From Comamonadaceae bacterium (GTDB lineage: Bacteria; Pseudomonadota; Gammaproteobacteria; Burkholderiales; Burkholderiaceae_C), in the NCBI GenBank assembly GCA_013297875.1, contig JAAFIW010000002.1, positions 62,001-126,000 on the forward strand: 64,000 nt of DNA. Direction: 5' to 3'. The notes below the pieces were generated by a model, which was not told where the DNA came from, searched no databases, and saw only the letters and a list, made by a program, of their open reading frames with translations. Positions 44,335 to 54,862 of this stretch are shown piece by piece. The position numbers and the translations under genes are program-made. Each line of letters begins with the position of its first letter. Position 1 is the stretch's first letter.

Positions 44335-46695
44335 ATGACTGACGTCTCCTTCTTCGCCCGCGCCGCCAAGCCCATCACCAGCTACCGCAAGTACTGGGCG
44401 CATCGCTTTGGCCAGCCCAAATTTTTGCCCACCAGTCGGGCCGAAATGGACGCGCTCGGCTGGGACAGTTGCGACATCGTCATCGTCACCGGCGACGCGT
44501 ATGTGGACCACCCCAGCTTTGGCATGGCCGTGGTGGGTCGGGTGCTGCAAGACCAGGGCTTTCGCGTGGGCATCATTGCCCAGCCCGACTGGCAGAGCGC
44601 TGAAGCCTTCAAGGCGCTGGGCAAGCCCAACCTGTTCTGGGGCGTGACCGCGGGCAACATGGACAGCATGATCAACCGCTACACGGCAGATCGCAAAATC
44701 CGCAGCGACGACGCCTACACCGCTGGCGACGTGGGCGGCAAGCGGCCTGACCGCGCGGCCATCGTCTACAGCCAGCGCTGCCGCGAAGCCTTCAAAGACG
44801 TGCCCATCATCCTGGGCGGCATTGAGGGCAGCCTGCGCCGCATTGCGCATTACGACTACTGGTCTGACAAAGTGCGCCGTTCCATCGTGGTCGATGCCAA
44901 ATGCGACCTGCTGCTTTATGGCAACGCAGAGCGGGCGCTGGTGGAGGTGGCTCACCGCATCGCCGCCAAAGAGCCGGTGCAGCAGATCACCGACGTGCGC
45001 GGCACGGCCTTCATCCGCCGGCCGGATGACGAAACCGGCAAGGGTTGGTTTGAAATTACCTCCACCACGGTGGACGAACCGGGCCGCATTGAGCAGCATG
45101 TCAACCCCTATCTCACCACCAGCGAAGCAGCCCAACAGCAGGGCAGCACCTGTAGCAAAGACGGCGATGGCACGGTGAACGTGAATGATGCAAACGCTAT
45201 GGATTCCATAGCTGCTTCAGCAGGTTCTACAAGGGCGGACAGCGCTTTTTCCATCAAACCGCTGACCTTTGTGCCGAATCCGAAGGTCAAGCTCAAAGTG
45301 CCCCCGCGCGACCGCAGCGTGATTCGCCTGCCCAGCTACGAGCAGGTGCGCGCCGACCCTGTGCTCTACGCCCATGCCAACCGGGTGCTGCACCTGGAAA
45401 CCAACCCCGGCAACGCCCGCGCGCTGGTGCAGGCGCATGGCGAAGGTGTGACGGCACGCGACGTGTGGATCAACCCGCCCCCCATTCCACTGACCACGGC
45501 CGAGATGGACCATGTGTTTGACCTGCCGTATGCCCGCAGCCCGCACCCCATCTACGCCGACGAAAACGGCAGTCACGACCACGCCACCAAAATCCCGGCC
45601 TGGGAAATGATTCGCTTCAGTGTGAACATCATGCGCGGCTGCTTCGGCGGCTGTACGTTTTGTTCCATCACCGAGCACGAAGGCCGCATCATTCAAAGCC
45701 GCTCGGAAGACAGCGTGATTCGCGAAGTGGAAGATATTCGCGACAAGGTGAAAGGATTCACCGGTGTCATATCCGATTTGGGCGGGCCAACGGCGAATAT
45801 GTACCGCATCGGCTGTAAATCCCCCGAAATTGAAGCCGCCTGCCGCAAACCCAGCTGCGTATACCCCGGCATTTGCTCTAATTTGAATACCGATCACAGC
45901 GCGTTGATCAAAATGTACCGCCGCGCCCGGGCCTTGAAAGGCGTGAAAAAAATATTGATTGGTTCCGGTCTGCGCTACGACCTGGCCGTGCAAAGCCCTG
46001 AATATGTGAAAGAGCTGGTGCAGCACCACGTGGGCGGTTATTTGAAAATCGCCCCCGAGCACACTGAGGGCGGGCCGCTTTCAAAAATGATGAAGCCCGG
46101 TATTGGCAGCTACGATAAATTCAAACAAATGTTTGAGAAATACAGCGCCGAAGTGGGTAAAAAGCAATACCTCATCCCTTATTTCATCGCCGCCCACCCC
46201 GGCACCAGCGACGAAGACATGATGAATCTTGCCGTGTGGCTGAAAAAGAATGGTTTCCGCGCCGACCAGGTGCAAACCTTCTACCCCAGCCCCATGGCCA
46301 CCGCCACGGCCATGTACCACAGTAACAAAAACCCGCTGCGCAAAATCGGCCGCGACTCGGAAACCGTGGACATTGTGCGCGGCGACAAACGCCGCAGACT
46401 ACACAAAGCCTTTTTGCGCTACCACGATGCGAATAACTGGCCCTTATTGCGCGAGGCCCTGAAAACCATGGGCCGGGCTGATTTGATTGGCAATGGCAAG
46501 CACCATTTAATACCCACTTTTCAGCCGATGACGGATGGTGGGTATGTGAGTGCGAGGAAGAAAAACAGCACGGCTGCGCCGGTTCAAAAGAATGCGCCGG
46601 CCAAAGGCAAGCTGCTCACCCAGCATACGGGCTTGCCGCCGCGGGTGACGGGTGCCGGCAAGGCTGGATTCAACTCAGGAAAAAAAGGCGTTTAG
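44335..46695 (+). CDS. YgiQ family radical SAM protein
   Basis: UPF0313/YgiQ radical SAM protein of 786 residues, among the largest radical SAM proteins in bacteria. An N-terminal domain ([35 protein letters not shown]) resembles a cobalamin-binding fold. The 4Fe-4S cysteines are C436, C440 and C443 in [18 protein letters not shown], and [26 protein letters not shown] lies in the barrel. The reaction is not established. About 18 residues near 287-305 ([19 protein letters not shown]) come from a dispersed repeat in a variable linker. The C-terminal tail is basic and low-complexity. Confidence 0.92.
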   Translation: MTDVSFFARAAKPITSYRKYWAHRFGQPKFLPTSRAEMDALGWDSCDIVIVTGDAYVDHPSFGMAVVGRVLQDQGFRVGIIAQPDWQSAEAFKALGKPNLFWGVTAGNMDSMINRYTADRKIRSDDAYTAGDVGGKRPDRAAIVYSQRCREAFKDVPIILGGIEGSLRRIAHYDYWSDKVRRSIVVDAKCDLLLYGNAERALVEVAHRIAAKEPVQQITDVRGTAFIRRPDDETGKGWFEITSTTVDEPGRIEQHVNPYLTTSEAAQQQGSTCSKDGDGTVNVNDANAMDSIAASAGSTRADSAFSIKPLTFVPNPKVKLKVPPRDRSVIRLPSYEQVRADPVLYAHANRVLHLETNPGNARALVQAHGEGVTARDVWINPPPIPLTTAEMDHVFDLPYARSPHPIYADENGSHDHATKIPAWEMIRFSVNIMRGCFGGCTFCSITEHEGRIIQSRSEDSVIREVEDIRDKVKGFTGVISDLGGPTANMYRIGCKSPEIEAACRKPSCVYPGICSNLNTDHSALIKMYRRARALKGVKKILIGSGLRYDLAVQSPEYVKELVQHHVGGYLKIAPEHTEGGPLSKMMKPGIGSYDKFKQMFEKYSAEVGKKQYLIPYFIAAHPGTSDEDMMNLAVWLKKNGFRADQVQTFYPSPMATATAMYHSNKNPLRKIGRDSETVDIVRGDKRRRLHKAFLRYHDANNWPLLREALKTMGRADLIGNGKHHLIPTFQPMTDGGYVSARKKNSTAAPVQKNAPAKGKLLTQHTGLPPRVTGAGKAGFNSGKKGV
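45195..45250 (-). repeat. Dispersed repeat copy inside ygiQ
   Basis: Reverse copy: CGCTATGGATTCCATAGCTG, CTTCAGCAGGTTCTACAAGG. It is read in frame as [14 protein letters not shown] in the linker between the N-terminal and radical SAM domains. Confidence 0.8.
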
Positions 46696-46867
46696 GCAGG
46701 TTTTGAACCTTGTGCGGCCTGCAGGGCCCGCTGCAATCGGTCGCGCAACTCAGGAAAGCGATTGTCCAGTTGGCCGATTTTTGGGCCCCCTGCATGGGAT
46801 GCAAAAAAGTGTTCTGGGGTGTAGGGCAACACGACTGGTTATATCCTCGCCTGAGTATTCAATACAA

Positions 46868-46917
46868 GCGCCATCCCATACAGAATCTGCTCAAGCAGCT
46901 ATCAAATATATAGTGCA
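46868..46917 (+). repeat. Dispersed repeat copy downstream of ygiQ
   Basis: Forward copy: GCGCCATCCCATACAG, ATCTGCTCAAGCAGCTATC and ATATAGTGCA. It lies in the 249-base gap between ygiQ and the convergent PhyH-like gene; nothing else is recognisable in that gap. Confidence 0.8.
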
Positions 46918-46944
46918 GGAGCGTGAAAATCCGCGCTATCGACG

Positions 46945-47619
46945 TCACCCGCCAAGCGCAAACTGCGACGGATCGAAGCACTCGCTCGTATCCATCCGGA
47001 TGCTGCGCAGCTTCGCCGATTCCAGGTGTGCGGCGTAGCGCGGCGCGGCGAAATAGCCGATCAGCATTGAGCGGCGGCGTTTGCCGGTCGGGTTCAGGCT
47101 GGCCGCATGCACCAGATCGGCATCAAACACCAGGATGTCGCCCGCCAGGCCTTTGAGTTGCACGGAATCGGATTCGTTGTTGAAGTCAAATGGCGGCGCA
47201 TGGGGCGCGGGTCGGTGACTGCTAGGGATCAAACGCGTCGCGCCGTTGTCGGGGCCATAGTCGTCCAGATAGACCATCGCGCTTACCGTATCGCCGGGCC
47301 GCTCGGCTGACAGGTCCCGGTGCAGCGTTTGATGGCCACCGCCGCCCAAGGGCTCACGCCCCTCCACTTGTGCCAGAAAGAACCGTTCGCCAATCAACTC
47401 GCCCACCACGGCCAGCAACCCAGGCAGCCGGCAAACGGCTTGCACCTTCGCGTCAAGATCCACCAACGAATAGCGCCAACCCGGCCCACGCGGCACCGGC
47501 CATTGATCGGGTGGCGTGACGCCCGCGTCGAACGCACCACGCAGATCATCTAGCCACTCGTGCGGGATGGCACCACGCAGCAGGGCGTAGCCGTTTTGGT
47601 GGAGTTGCTCGGAGGTCAT
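46945..47619 (-). CDS. Phytanoyl-CoA dioxygenase (PhyH) family protein
   Basis: Fe(II)/2-oxoglutarate-dependent oxygenase of 224 residues. The iron-binding HxD is in HQTLHRDLSAERPGD (HRD), and the distal His lies in DADLVHAASLNPTG. The arginine that holds 2-oxoglutarate is probably in GKRRRSMLIGYF. The surrounding YGPDNGATRLIPSSH is typical of PhyH-type double-stranded beta-helix proteins. The substrate is unknown; bacterial members act in secondary metabolism, quorum-signal and lipid modification. It stands alone, transcribed in the same direction as the HerA-like gene. Confidence 0.88.
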   Translation of the reverse strand: MTSEQLHQNGYALLRGAIPHEWLDDLRGAFDAGVTPPDQWPVPRGPGWRYSLVDLDAKVQAVCRLPGLLAVVGELIGERFFLAQVEGREPLGGGGHQTLHRDLSAERPGDTVSAMVYLDDYGPDNGATRLIPSSHRPAPHAPPFDFNNESDSVQLKGLAGDILVFDADLVHAASLNPTGKRRRSMLIGYFAAPRYAAHLESAKLRSIRMDTSECFDPSQFALGG

Positions 47620-47660
47620 TGCGCGTATTGAGTTGCGGGCTTTCCAGGCGGTGCGACGCG

Positions 47661-49256
47661 TCAGCGCTTGCCCATCAAGCTTCCCAGCACCCCTCGCAAA
47701 ATTTCCCGCCCCACGCTGGTGCCAATCGTGCGCACCGCAGACTTGGCCATGGTCTGGGCCAGGCCGTCGTGCTTGGCACCGCGCGGGCCGGTGGTGCCAA
47801 ACAGCACGCCGCTCAAGCCCGCGCCCAGGCCGCTGAACATGCCGCCGGATTCGGCGGGGGCGGCCTCGCCGGGTTTTGCTGTTCCTGCTGGAGTGGGCGC
47901 AGCCGCAACCCGGCCTTTGATCTTTTCGTAGGCCGATTCCCGGTCCACCACCTTCTCGTAAATACCCGCCACCAGCGAGCTGTCCATCAAGGCCTTGCGT
48001 TGCTCCGCGCCAATCGGCCCAATCTGGCTGCCGGGCGGCAGCACGTACACGCGCTCGGTCTCGCTGGGGCGGCCTTTGGCGTCCAGCAGGCTGATCAGCG
48101 CCTCGCCGACCGCCAGTTCGGTGATCGCCGTTTCAATGTCCAGCCCCGGCTTTTGCCGCATGGTTTGGGCGGTGGCTTTCACGGCTTTCTGGTCGCGGGG
48201 GGTGAAGGCGCGCAATGCGTGTTGCACGCGGTTGCCCAGTTGGGCAAGCACGCTGTCGGGAATGTCCAGCGGGTTTTGTGTGACGAAATACACGCCCACG
48301 CCTTTGGACCGTACCAGTCGCACCACCAGCTCAATGCGCTCCACCAGCACCTTGGGCGCTTCGTTGAACAAGAGGTGCGCCTCGTCAAAGAAAAACACCA
48401 GTTTGGGCTGCTCCAGGTCGCCCACTTCGGGCAGGGTTTCAAACAGTTCGGACAGCAGCCACAGCAAAAAGGTGGCGTACAGGCGAGGGGCGTTGAGCAG
48501 CTTGTCGGCGGCCAGCACGTTGACGACGCCCATCTGCACCGACGGGCCGCCCCTAGGCGCAGATGCGCCCCCCTGGGGGGCCGATGCCGCAGGCATCTGG
48601 GGGGCAACATTCACGTCCACCGTCTGCATGAAGTCGCTGATGTTCAGCATGGGCTCGCCGAAAAACTTGTCGCCGCCCTGGCTTTCAATCTGCAGCAGGC
48701 CACGCTGGATGGCCCCTACGCTGGCGGCGCTGATGTTGCCGTACTCGGTGGTGAAGTCGCTGGCGTTGTCCCCGACAAATTGCAGCATGGCACGCAGGTC
48801 TTTCAAGTCCAGCAGCAGCATGCCGCTGTCGTCGGCAATCTTGAAGACCAGGTTCAGCACGCCCGTCTGGGTTTCGTTCAAGTTCAGCATGCGGCCCAGC
48901 AGCAGCGGGCCCATGTCTGAGATCGTGGCGCGCACTGGGTGGCCTTGCTCGCCGAAAACGTCCCACAAGGTGGCGGGGCAGGCTTGCGACACCGGGGTGT
49001 CCAGCGCGCGGTCTTTCAGCACGGCGGCCAGTTTGTCGCTGATTTTTCCGGCCTGGCTGATGCCGGTGAGGTCGCCTTTCACGTCGGCCATGAACACCGG
49101 CACGCCCATGCGCGAAAAGCCCTCGGCCAGAGTTTGCAAGGTGACGGTTTTGCCGGTGCCGGTGGCCCCGGTGATCAGGCCGTGGCGGTTGGCCAGGGCG
49201 GGGAGCAGTTCACACTGGGTGAGAGAATTTTTGGCAATCAAAAGTGGCTCGGCCAT
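47661..49256 (-). CDS. HerA-like ATPase (DUF853, YjgR family)
   Basis: ATPase of 531 residues. Walker A is GATGTGKT at residues 30-37. The acidic Walker B region is [17 protein letters not shown], and [32 protein letters not shown] matches the sensor/arginine-finger region of HerA/FtsK-like motors. This is the YjgR family, found in many proteobacteria without a settled function. The stretch [20 protein letters not shown] (about residues 219-238) comes from a GC palindrome and is absent from typical members. The C-terminal tail is Gly/Ala-rich. Start ATG 49256 diverges from yebC. Confidence 0.9.
   Translation of the reverse strand: MAEPLLIAKNSLTQCELLPALANRHGLITGATGTGKTVTLQTLAEGFSRMGVPVFMADVKGDLTGISQAGKISDKLAAVLKDRALDTPVSQACPATLWDVFGEQGHPVRATISDMGPLLLGRMLNLNETQTGVLNLVFKIADDSGMLLLDLKDLRAMLQFVGDNASDFTTEYGNISAASVGAIQRGLLQIESQGGDKFFGEPMLNISDFMQTVDVNVAPQMPAASAPQGGASAPRGGPSVQMGVVNVLAADKLLNAPRLYATFLLWLLSELFETLPEVGDLEQPKLVFFFDEAHLLFNEAPKVLVERIELVVRLVRSKGVGVYFVTQNPLDIPDSVLAQLGNRVQHALRAFTPRDQKAVKATAQTMRQKPGLDIETAITELAVGEALISLLDAKGRPSETERVYVLPPGSQIGPIGAEQRKALMDSSLVAGIYEKVVDRESAYEKIKGRVAAAPTPAGTAKPGEAAPAESGGMFSGLGAGLSGVLFGTTGPRGAKHDGLAQTMAKSAVRTIGTSVGREILRGVLGSLMGKR
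48545..48604. repeat. GC palindrome inside the HerA-like gene
   Basis: CCCCCTGGGGGG flanked by GGCGCAGATGCGCC and GATGCCGCAGGCATC forms nested hairpins and encodes an in-frame Ala/Pro/Gly loop. The same type of CCCC-centred palindrome lies between era and recO (4142-4265). Confidence 0.65.
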
Positions 49257-49337
49257 GGCGGATTCCTTGAGGGACGGTTGTTCTTGGGCAAAACGTAAAA
49301 TCGACCTCCATTAGATCAAGACTACAAGGACGATTCA

Positions 49338-50072
49338 GTGGCAGGACACAGCAAATGGGCCAATATTCAGCACCGCAAGGGCAGGCAGGACGAGAAGCGG
49401 GGCAAGATCTGGACGCGGGTGATACGCGAAATCATGGTGGCGGCGCGTCAGGGAGGCGGCGACCTGTCGGCCAACCCGCGGCTGCGGCTGGCGGTAGACA
49501 AGGCCAAGGCGGCCAATATGCCGGCCGACACCATCAAACGCAACATCGACAAAGCCACCGGCAACCTGGAAGGTGTGCACTACGAAGAAATTCGCTATGA
49601 GGGCTATGGCATTGGCGGCGTGGCCATCATGGTGGACACCATGACCGATAACCGGGTGCGCACCGTGGCCGAGGTGCGCTTTGCGTTCAGCAAATACGGC
49701 GGCAACATGGGCACAGAAGGCTCGGTGGCGTTTCAGTTTCGCCATGTGGGCCAGATGATTTTTGCGCCCGGCACGCCCGAAGACAAGCTGATGGACGCCG
49801 CGCTGGAAGCCGGGGCTGACGACGTGTTGACCGATGACGACGGAGCCATCGAGGTGCTGACCAGCCCCGGGCAGTTTGAGGCGGTGAAAAACGCGCTGGA
49901 AGCCGCTGGCTTCAAACCCGAGGTGGCCGAGGTGACGATGCGGGCTGACAACACGATTGAATTGAGCGCCGACGAAAGCGCCCGCATGCAAAAGCTGCTG
50001 GATGTGCTGGAAGACATGGACGACACGCAGAACGTGTTTCACAACGCGGCCCTGTCGGAAGCTTCCGAATGA
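49338..50072 (+). CDS. YebC/TACO1 family protein
   Basis: Protein of 244 residues starting [26 protein letters not shown], the universal opening of this family. It contains the conserved [20 protein letters not shown] and the acidic middle segment. Once annotated as a regulator, the family is now linked to translation of proline-rich stretches and, in some bacteria, to transcription. The start is GTG 49338 preceded by AAGGACG. The stop overlaps the purD ATG by four bases, so translation is coupled. This begins the plus-strand run yebC-purD-hemF-nadD-rsfS-rlmH-maf. Confidence 0.94.
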   Translation: MAGHSKWANIQHRKGRQDEKRGKIWTRVIREIMVAARQGGGDLSANPRLRLAVDKAKAANMPADTIKRNIDKATGNLEGVHYEEIRYEGYGIGGVAIMVDTMTDNRVRTVAEVRFAFSKYGGNMGTEGSVAFQFRHVGQMIFAPGTPEDKLMDAALEAGADDVLTDDDGAIEVLTSPGQFEAVKNALEAAGFKPEVAEVTMRADNTIELSADESARMQKLLDVLEDMDDTQNVFHNAALSEASE

Positions 50073-51364
50073 ACGTCCTCGTCATCGGCAACGGCGGCCG
50101 CGAACACGCCCTGGCCTGGAAGCTGGCGCAGTCGCCCAAGGTACACAAGGTATTTGTGGCGCCGGGCAATGGCGGCACGGCGCTGGACAGTCGGTTGGAA
50201 AACGTGGTTTTAGAAGGAAACATGCCTTTCGCCCAGGAGATTGCTGCTTGGGCAGCTACGAATAAGATAGCACTGACGGTGGTGGGGCCCGAGGCACCAC
50301 TGGCTGCTGGTGTCGTCGATGTGTTTCGCGAGGCGGGTCTGCGGGTGTTTGGGCCCACCCAGGCGGCCGCGCAACTGGAAAGCTCCAAAGCCTTCAGCAA
50401 AGCCTTCATGCAGCGCCACGGCATTCCGACGGCGGCCTACGAAACCTTCACCGTTCCGGCCCTGGCCCACGCCTACATCGACAAAATGGGTGCGCCCATC
50501 GTGGTCAAGGCCGATGGCCTGGCTGCCGGCAAGGGTGTGGTGGTCGCGATGACCCTGGCCGAAGCGCATGAAGCGGTCGATTTCATGCTGCTGGACAACA
50601 CCCTGGGCGTGACGCACAACGACGGCGTGGCGCGGGTGGTGATTGAAGAGTTTTTGCAAGGCGAAGAAGCCAGTTTCATCGTGCTGTGTGACGGCAAAAA
50701 CGTGGCCACGCTCGCCACCAGCCAGGATCACAAACGCCTGGCGGACGGCGACAAGGGGCCAAACACCGGCGGCATGGGTGCCTACTCGCCAGCGCCTGTC
50801 GTCACGCCCCAGGTGCATGCGCGGGCCATGCGCGAGATCATTCTGCCCACCATCAAGGGCATGGCGCAAGACGGCATCAGCTACACCGGTTTTCTGTATG
50901 CGGGGCTGATGATTGATGCCAAGGGCAAACCCAAAACCCTGGAGTTCAACTGCCGCCTGGGCGACCCGGAAACCCAGCCCATCTTGATGCGATTGAAGAC
51001 CGATTTGTTTGACGTGCTGATGGCCGCCACCGCGCCCAATGGTTTGGCCGATTTCGAGATGCAGTGGGATCGCCGCGTGGCCCTGGGCGTGGTGATGGCC
51101 GCGCACGGCTACCCGTCGAACCCGCGCAAAGGCGACGCCATTCGCGGCCTGCCCGGCCCCGCTGACGATGCCATGGTGTTTCATGCCGGCACCGTGCTGC
51201 AAGGCGGCGCGTTGCGCACCAGCGGTGGCCGCGTGCTGTGCGTCACCGCGCTGGCTGACACGGTCAAGCTGGCGCAACAGCGGGCCTACGGTGTGGCGCA
51301 GGGCATTTCTTTTGACGGTGCCCAGTGGCGCACCGACATTGGCCACCGGGCCACCAAACACTGA
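50069..51364 (+). CDS. purD: Phosphoribosylamine-glycine ligase
   Basis: Second enzyme of de novo purine synthesis, an ATP-grasp ligase joining glycine to phosphoribosylamine. The N-terminal PurD fold opens [22 protein letters not shown]. The ATP-grasp has [16 protein letters not shown] and [15 protein letters not shown]. The family signature [26 protein letters not shown] is complete and [15 protein letters not shown] carries metal ligands. Length is 431 residues, as expected. It overlaps yebC by four bases; hemF follows two bases after the stop. Confidence 0.97.
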   Translation: MNVLVIGNGGREHALAWKLAQSPKVHKVFVAPGNGGTALDSRLENVVLEGNMPFAQEIAAWAATNKIALTVVGPEAPLAAGVVDVFREAGLRVFGPTQAAAQLESSKAFSKAFMQRHGIPTAAYETFTVPALAHAYIDKMGAPIVVKADGLAAGKGVVVAMTLAEAHEAVDFMLLDNTLGVTHNDGVARVVIEEFLQGEEASFIVLCDGKNVATLATSQDHKRLADGDKGPNTGGMGAYSPAPVVTPQVHARAMREIILPTIKGMAQDGISYTGFLYAGLMIDAKGKPKTLEFNCRLGDPETQPILMRLKTDLFDVLMAATAPNGLADFEMQWDRRVALGVVMAAHGYPSNPRKGDAIRGLPGPADDAMVFHAGTVLQGGALRTSGGRVLCVTALADTVKLAQQRAYGVAQGISFDGAQWRTDIGHRATKH

Positions 51365-51366
51365 GC

Positions 51367-52293
51367 ATGACACCGCAAGCCACCACCCAAACGGCAGCGG
51401 TAAGGACCTGGCTGTTAGGCCTGCAAATGCGCATCACCGATGCGGTCAGTGCCGTCGATGGCACGCTGTTTATTGCCGATGCGTGGAAAAAAGAGCCTGG
51501 GGCCATGTTGCAAGGCAGCGGCTTGACGCAAATTCTGGAAGGTGGCCCCGTACTGGAGCGCGCGGGCTGCGGTTTCTCGCACGTGCGCGGGGCGCGCCTG
51601 CCGCCCTCGGCGACGCAGATCCGGCCAGAGTTGAACGGTGCACCGTTTCAGGCCATGGGCGTGTCGCTGGTGTTTCACCCGCGCAACCCGTATGCGCCCA
51701 CGGTACACATGAACGTGCGCATGCTGGTGGCCACACCCGAAGGTGCTGCTCCTGTGTGCTGGTTTGGTGGCGGCATGGACTTGACGCCGATGTACGGATT
51801 TGAAGAAGACGCCCAGCACTTTCACCGCAGTTGCCAGGCCGCGCTGGCACCGTTTGGCCCAGACAAATACCCGCGCTTCAAAGCCTGGTGCGACGAGTAT
51901 TTTTTCTTGAAGCATCGCAACGAGCCCCGCGGCATTGGTGGTGTGTTTTTTGACGATTTCTCCGAAGGCGGTTTCGACAACGCCTTTGCGATGACGCAAG
52001 CGGTGGGCGATGCGTTTTTAGGTGCTTACCTGCCCATCCTGCAGCGCCGCATGCACCTGCCTTACGTGGAGCGCCAGCGCAACTTTCAGCTGTACCGCCG
52101 GGGCAGATATGTGGAGTTCAACCTGGTGTGGGACCGGGGCACGCACTTTGGCTTGCAGTCGGGCGGGCGCACCGAGTCCATCTTGATGTCCATGCCGCCG
52201 CTGGCCAGTTGGGCGTATCAGCAGGAGCCGGCTGCTGATTCGCCAGAAGAGGCGCTTTATAAAAACTTCCTGGTTCGAAGGGATTGGGTCTGA
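51367..52293 (+). CDS. hemF: Oxygen-dependent coproporphyrinogen III oxidase
   Basis: Converts coproporphyrinogen III to protoporphyrinogen IX with O2 in heme synthesis. The conserved stretches are [61 protein letters not shown], and the C-terminal [31 protein letters not shown]. Length is 308 residues from ATG 51367. The gene needs oxygen, so the organism can grow aerobically. Its end overlaps the putative TTG start of nadD by ten bases. Confidence 0.97.
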   Translation: MTPQATTQTAAVRTWLLGLQMRITDAVSAVDGTLFIADAWKKEPGAMLQGSGLTQILEGGPVLERAGCGFSHVRGARLPPSATQIRPELNGAPFQAMGVSLVFHPRNPYAPTVHMNVRMLVATPEGAAPVCWFGGGMDLTPMYGFEEDAQHFHRSCQAALAPFGPDKYPRFKAWCDEYFFLKHRNEPRGIGGVFFDDFSEGGFDNAFAMTQAVGDAFLGAYLPILQRRMHLPYVERQRNFQLYRRGRYVEFNLVWDRGTHFGLQSGGRTESILMSMPPLASWAYQQEPAADSPEEALYKNFLVRRDWV

Positions 52294-52955
52294 GTGCGCT
52301 GGAGTTGAATTCCATCAAACGCCTGGGCGTTTTCGGTGGCGCAGATCAGGAGGGCGCTCCCCTCAAACGCCTGGGCGTTTTCGGTGGCGCGTTTGACCCA
52401 CCGCATCTGGCGCATGTGGCCCTGGTGCAAGCGGCCATGCAGCAGCTGGCGCTGGACGAATTGCGGGTGTTTCCCACCGGCCATGCCTGGCACAAGGCGC
52501 GGGTGCTGACCCCAGCGGTGCATCGTTTGGCGATGGCGCGGCTGGCGTTTGAAAACCTGCCTGGCGTGGTGGTGGACGGGCGCGAATTGCGTCGCGCCGG
52601 GCCCACCTACACCGTCGACACCTTGTGCGAGTTGCAAACCGAGTTGCCGCAGGCAGCTTTGTTTTTATTGATCGGCCAGGATCAGGCGGCGGCCCTGCCC
52701 ACGTGGCACCGTGCCGATCAACTGCCCAAAATTGCTACTATTTGTATAGCTGCCCGAGCGCAACAGGCCAGCACAAACAGCCGTTTTGATTTAAAAACAG
52801 CGCTTCCAGACGGCGCTGTGCAGCTGCAATTGCCCGCCATGGCCACCAGTGCCACCGAGGTGCGCCGGTGTGTGGCCGCGGGCCTTGGGATTGACCATCT
52901 GGTTGCGCCCGCCGTTGCGCGTTATATTGACCAACATTTTCTCTACACAAGCTGA
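52284..52955 (+). CDS. nadD: Nicotinate-nucleotide adenylyltransferase
   Basis: Adenylates nicotinate mononucleotide in NAD synthesis. The active-site motif [21 protein letters not shown] is complete, including the HxxH motif, and the C-terminal end [10 protein letters not shown] carries the SxTxxR signature. Two features are unusual. A 28-bp direct duplication (52315-52342 and 52363-52390) makes the N-terminus read [30 protein letters not shown], with the first copy lacking the catalytic part. A dispersed repeat at 52731-52798 encodes [21 protein letters not shown]. The start is uncertain (TTG 52284 or TTG 52305, no ATG); initiation between the two copies would restore a normal protein. Confidence 0.92.
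   Translation: MGLSALELNSIKRLGVFGGADQEGAPLKRLGVFGGAFDPPHLAHVALVQAAMQQLALDELRVFPTGHAWHKARVLTPAVHRLAMARLAFENLPGVVVDGRELRRAGPTYTVDTLCELQTELPQAALFLLIGQDQAAALPTWHRADQLPKIATICIAARAQQASTNSRFDLKTALPDGAVQLQLPAMATSATEVRRCVAAGLGIDHLVAPAVARYIDQHFLYTS
52315..52390. repeat. 28-bp direct duplication at the nadD 5' end
   Basis: Copies at 52315-52342 and 52363-52390 are identical, begin TCAAACGCCTGGGCG and are offset by 48 bp. The duplication keeps the frame and repeats KRLGVFGGA. Confidence 0.95.
52731..52798 (-). repeat. Dispersed repeat copy inside nadD
   Basis: Reverse copy, more diverged: ATTGCTACTATTTG, TATAGCTGCCCGAGCG, GGCCAGCACAAACAG and TTTTGATTTAAAAAC. It is read in frame in the C-terminal half of NadD. 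Confidence 0.65.
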
Positions 52956-52973
52956 AATTGATCAGCTCCCTTG

Positions 52974-53735
52974 ATGACCACAGAAACCGCAGCCAAAAAA
53001 GACATTCAAAAACTCCAGCGCGCCATTGTCGATGGCCTGGAAGACGTGAAAGCGCAAGACATTGTGGTGTTCAACACCGAGCTGCAAACCTCGCTGTTTG
53101 AGCGCGTCATCATCGCCAGCGGCACCTCCAACCGCCAGACCAAGGCCCTGGCCGCCAGTGTGCGCGACGCGGTGCGTGAAGCCGGTTTTGCCAAACCCCG
53201 CATGGAAGGCGAAGACAACGGCGAATGGATCATTGTGGACTGCGGTGCCGCCGTGGCCCACATCATGCAGCCCACCATCCGCACCTACTACCACCTGGAA
53301 GAAATCTGGGGCGACAAGCCGGTGCGCCTGAAATTCGGTGCGGTCAAACCGGCTGCAGCGGCGGAAAAGCCCGAGCCGAAAGCACCCACCCGCAAAGAGG
53401 TGGCCGCCAAAACCTCGATCCGCCGCAGCAGCGCCGCCAAAACAGCTGTGAAAGCCGCCGAGCAGGCTGAAAAAGAAGCCAAGTTTCAGGAAGCCGCTGA
53501 AGCAGCTGCAACTGCAAGAGCCAGCCGCAAACGCGCACCGGCACGCAGCCGCACGGCGGCGGCGAAAGTGCCAAGCAAAGCGGCCGCCAAAACGGTGTCA
53601 AAAGCCCCCGCCAAATCGCTGCCCAAACCGGCCACCAAGGTCAAAACCGTTGTGGTGGGCGCACCCGCCAAAAAGCCCGCAGCCAAACGCGTCGCTTCGT
53701 CTGCTCCCCTGAAAAGAGCCCCCGGCCGCAAATGA
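52974..53735 (+). CDS. rsfS: Ribosomal silencing factor RsfS with long basic tail
   Basis: RsfS binds L14 of the large subunit and blocks subunit joining under starvation. Residues 1-120 form the RsfS fold ([76 protein letters not shown]). The protein is about 253 residues, roughly twice the usual length. The last 130 residues are an Ala/Lys/Arg-rich, disordered tail ([32 protein letters not shown]) resembling histone-H1-like bacterial tails. It may bind RNA or the ribosome. Start is ATG 52974. rlmH follows with a four-base overlap, and both act on the large subunit. Confidence 0.94.
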   Translation: MTTETAAKKDIQKLQRAIVDGLEDVKAQDIVVFNTELQTSLFERVIIASGTSNRQTKALAASVRDAVREAGFAKPRMEGEDNGEWIIVDCGAAVAHIMQPTIRTYYHLEEIWGDKPVRLKFGAVKPAAAAEKPEPKAPTRKEVAAKTSIRRSSAAKTAVKAAEQAEKEAKFQEAAEAAATARASRKRAPARSRTAAAKVPSKAAAKTVSKAPAKSLPKPATKVKTVVVGAPAKKPAAKRVASSAPLKRAPGRK

Positions 53736-54199
53736 AATTGCTGGTGGTGGCCGTGGGCAAACACATGCCCGACTGGGCCCAAACCGCGTGGGACGATTAC
53801 GCCAAGCGCTTCCCGCTGGAGCTGCGGCTGGAGATCAAAACCGTCAAAACCGAGCCGCGCGCCTCCAAAACGCTGGAATCTTTACTGGCCGCCGAGCGCG
53901 AGCGCATTGAGGCCGCGATTCCCAAAGGCTGCCGCATCGTCGCGCTGGACGAACGGGGTAGCACACTGACTACCTTGGCACTGGCGACCAAGCTGAAAAC
54001 CTGGCAACTGGAAGCCGACGACGTGGCCCTGGTGATCGGCGGCCCCGACGGCCTGGAGCCCGCCTTCCGCCAGGCCGCGAACGAACGCATCCGCCTGTCT
54101 GACCTCACCTTGCCGCACGCGATGGCGCGGGTGCTGCTGGTCGAGCAGCTGTATCGGGCGTGGTCGATCAATGCGAATCACCCGTATCACCGGGAGTGA
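53732..54199 (+). CDS. rlmH: 23S rRNA (pseudouridine-1915-N3)-methyltransferase RlmH
   Basis: SPOUT methyltransferase of 155 residues that methylates pseudouridine 1915 in helix 69 of 23S rRNA. The N-terminus [15 protein letters not shown] and the SAM-binding knot [13 protein letters not shown], together with the C-terminal [24 protein letters not shown]...NHPYHRE, are fully canonical. Start overlaps the rsfS stop by four bases. maf follows five bases after the stop. Confidence 0.97.
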   Translation: MKLLVVAVGKHMPDWAQTAWDDYAKRFPLELRLEIKTVKTEPRASKTLESLLAAERERIEAAIPKGCRIVALDERGSTLTTLALATKLKTWQLEADDVALVIGGPDGLEPAFRQAANERIRLSDLTLPHAMARVLLVEQLYRAWSINANHPYHRE

Positions 54200-54204
54200 G
54201 GAAT

Positions 54205-54822
54205 ATGCCCCCCTTCATCTACCTGGCCTCCCAAAGCCCCCGCCGCAGCCAGTTGCTCGACCAGATCGGCGTGACGCATCAATTGCTCCCGCCCGATGCC
54301 GATGAAGACAGTGAAGCGCTCGAAGTGGTGCTGCCCGGTGAGTCGCCTACACGCTATGTGCAGCGCGTAACCGCTCTTAAATTAATAGCTGCTCGAGCAA
54401 GATTGACAAGGGCTGGTGGCCCAAAAGGCTTAAAATCAGCCCCTATTCTGTGCGCCGACACGACGGTGGCCCTGGGCCGCACCATCTACGGCAAGCCCAG
54501 CGACGCAAGCGATGCGATGCGCATGCTCGGCGAACTCTCGGGCCGCACCCACCGCGTGCTCACCGCCGTGGCCATTGCGCATGGCGAGCACACGCTGTAT
54601 GCGCTCAGCGAGTCGCGGGTGGAATTTGCCGTCTTGAGCCGCCGGCAGATTCAGGCTTATGTAGACACCGGCGAGCCGCTGGGCAAAGCCGGGGCTTATG
54701 CGGTGCAGGGCCACGCGGCGACCTTCATTGCCAGCATCCGCGGCAGCTACAGCGGCATCATGGGCTTGCCGCTGTTTGAGACGGCGCATTTGCTGGCGCA
54801 GTGCGCCGAAGCCGTGGATTGA
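54205..54822 (+). CDS. Maf-like nucleoside triphosphate pyrophosphatase
   Basis: House-cleaning NTP pyrophosphatase of the YhdE/Maf family, 205 residues from ATG 54205 with GAGTGAGGA ahead. [19 protein letters not shown] is the signature opening. [11 protein letters not shown] and [13 protein letters not shown] are further family motifs, and [12 protein letters not shown] closes the fold. [23 protein letters not shown] (about residues 56-78) is largely the translation of a dispersed repeat at 54371-54436, replacing the short helix that precedes the catalytic Asp. The 3' end carries a 19-bp tandem duplication. The enzyme may still be active because all key motifs remain. Confidence 0.93.
   Translation: MPPFIYLASQSPRRSQLLDQIGVTHQLLPPDADEDSEALEVVLPGESPTRYVQRVTALKLIAARARLTRAGGPKGLKSAPILCADTTVALGRTIYGKPSDASDAMRMLGELSGRTHRVLTAVAIAHGEHTLYALSESRVEFAVLSRRQIQAYVDTGEPLGKAGAYAVQGHAATFIASIRGSYSGIMGLPLFETAHLLAQCAEAVD
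54371..54436 (-). repeat. Dispersed repeat copy inside the maf gene
   Basis: Reverse copy close to consensus: TTAATAGCTGCTCGAGCAAG, GGGCTGGTGGCCC and AAAAGGCTTAAAAT. It is translated in frame. Confidence 0.85.
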
Positions 54823-54842
54823 TGCCGAAGCCGTGGATTGAT
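54805..54842. repeat. 19-bp tandem duplication at the maf stop
   Basis: GCCGAAGCCGTGGATTGAT occurs twice back to back (54805-54823 and 54824-54842). Only the first copy is coding; the second repeats the stop codon. Confidence 0.95.
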
Positions 54843-54862
54843 CCGACTCGGCACCGCTCGTA

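Noticed and set aside
46696-46944. Short open frames downstream of ygiQ
   Set aside because: They cross the dispersed repeat and have no family resemblance or ribosome-binding site.
50233-50265. purD segment resembling the dispersed repeat (TGCTTGGGCAGCTACG...ATAGCA)
   Set aside because: The encoded [21 protein letters not shown] aligns naturally with PurD proteins without any extra residues, so the DNA likeness is probably chance or at most a very old copy.
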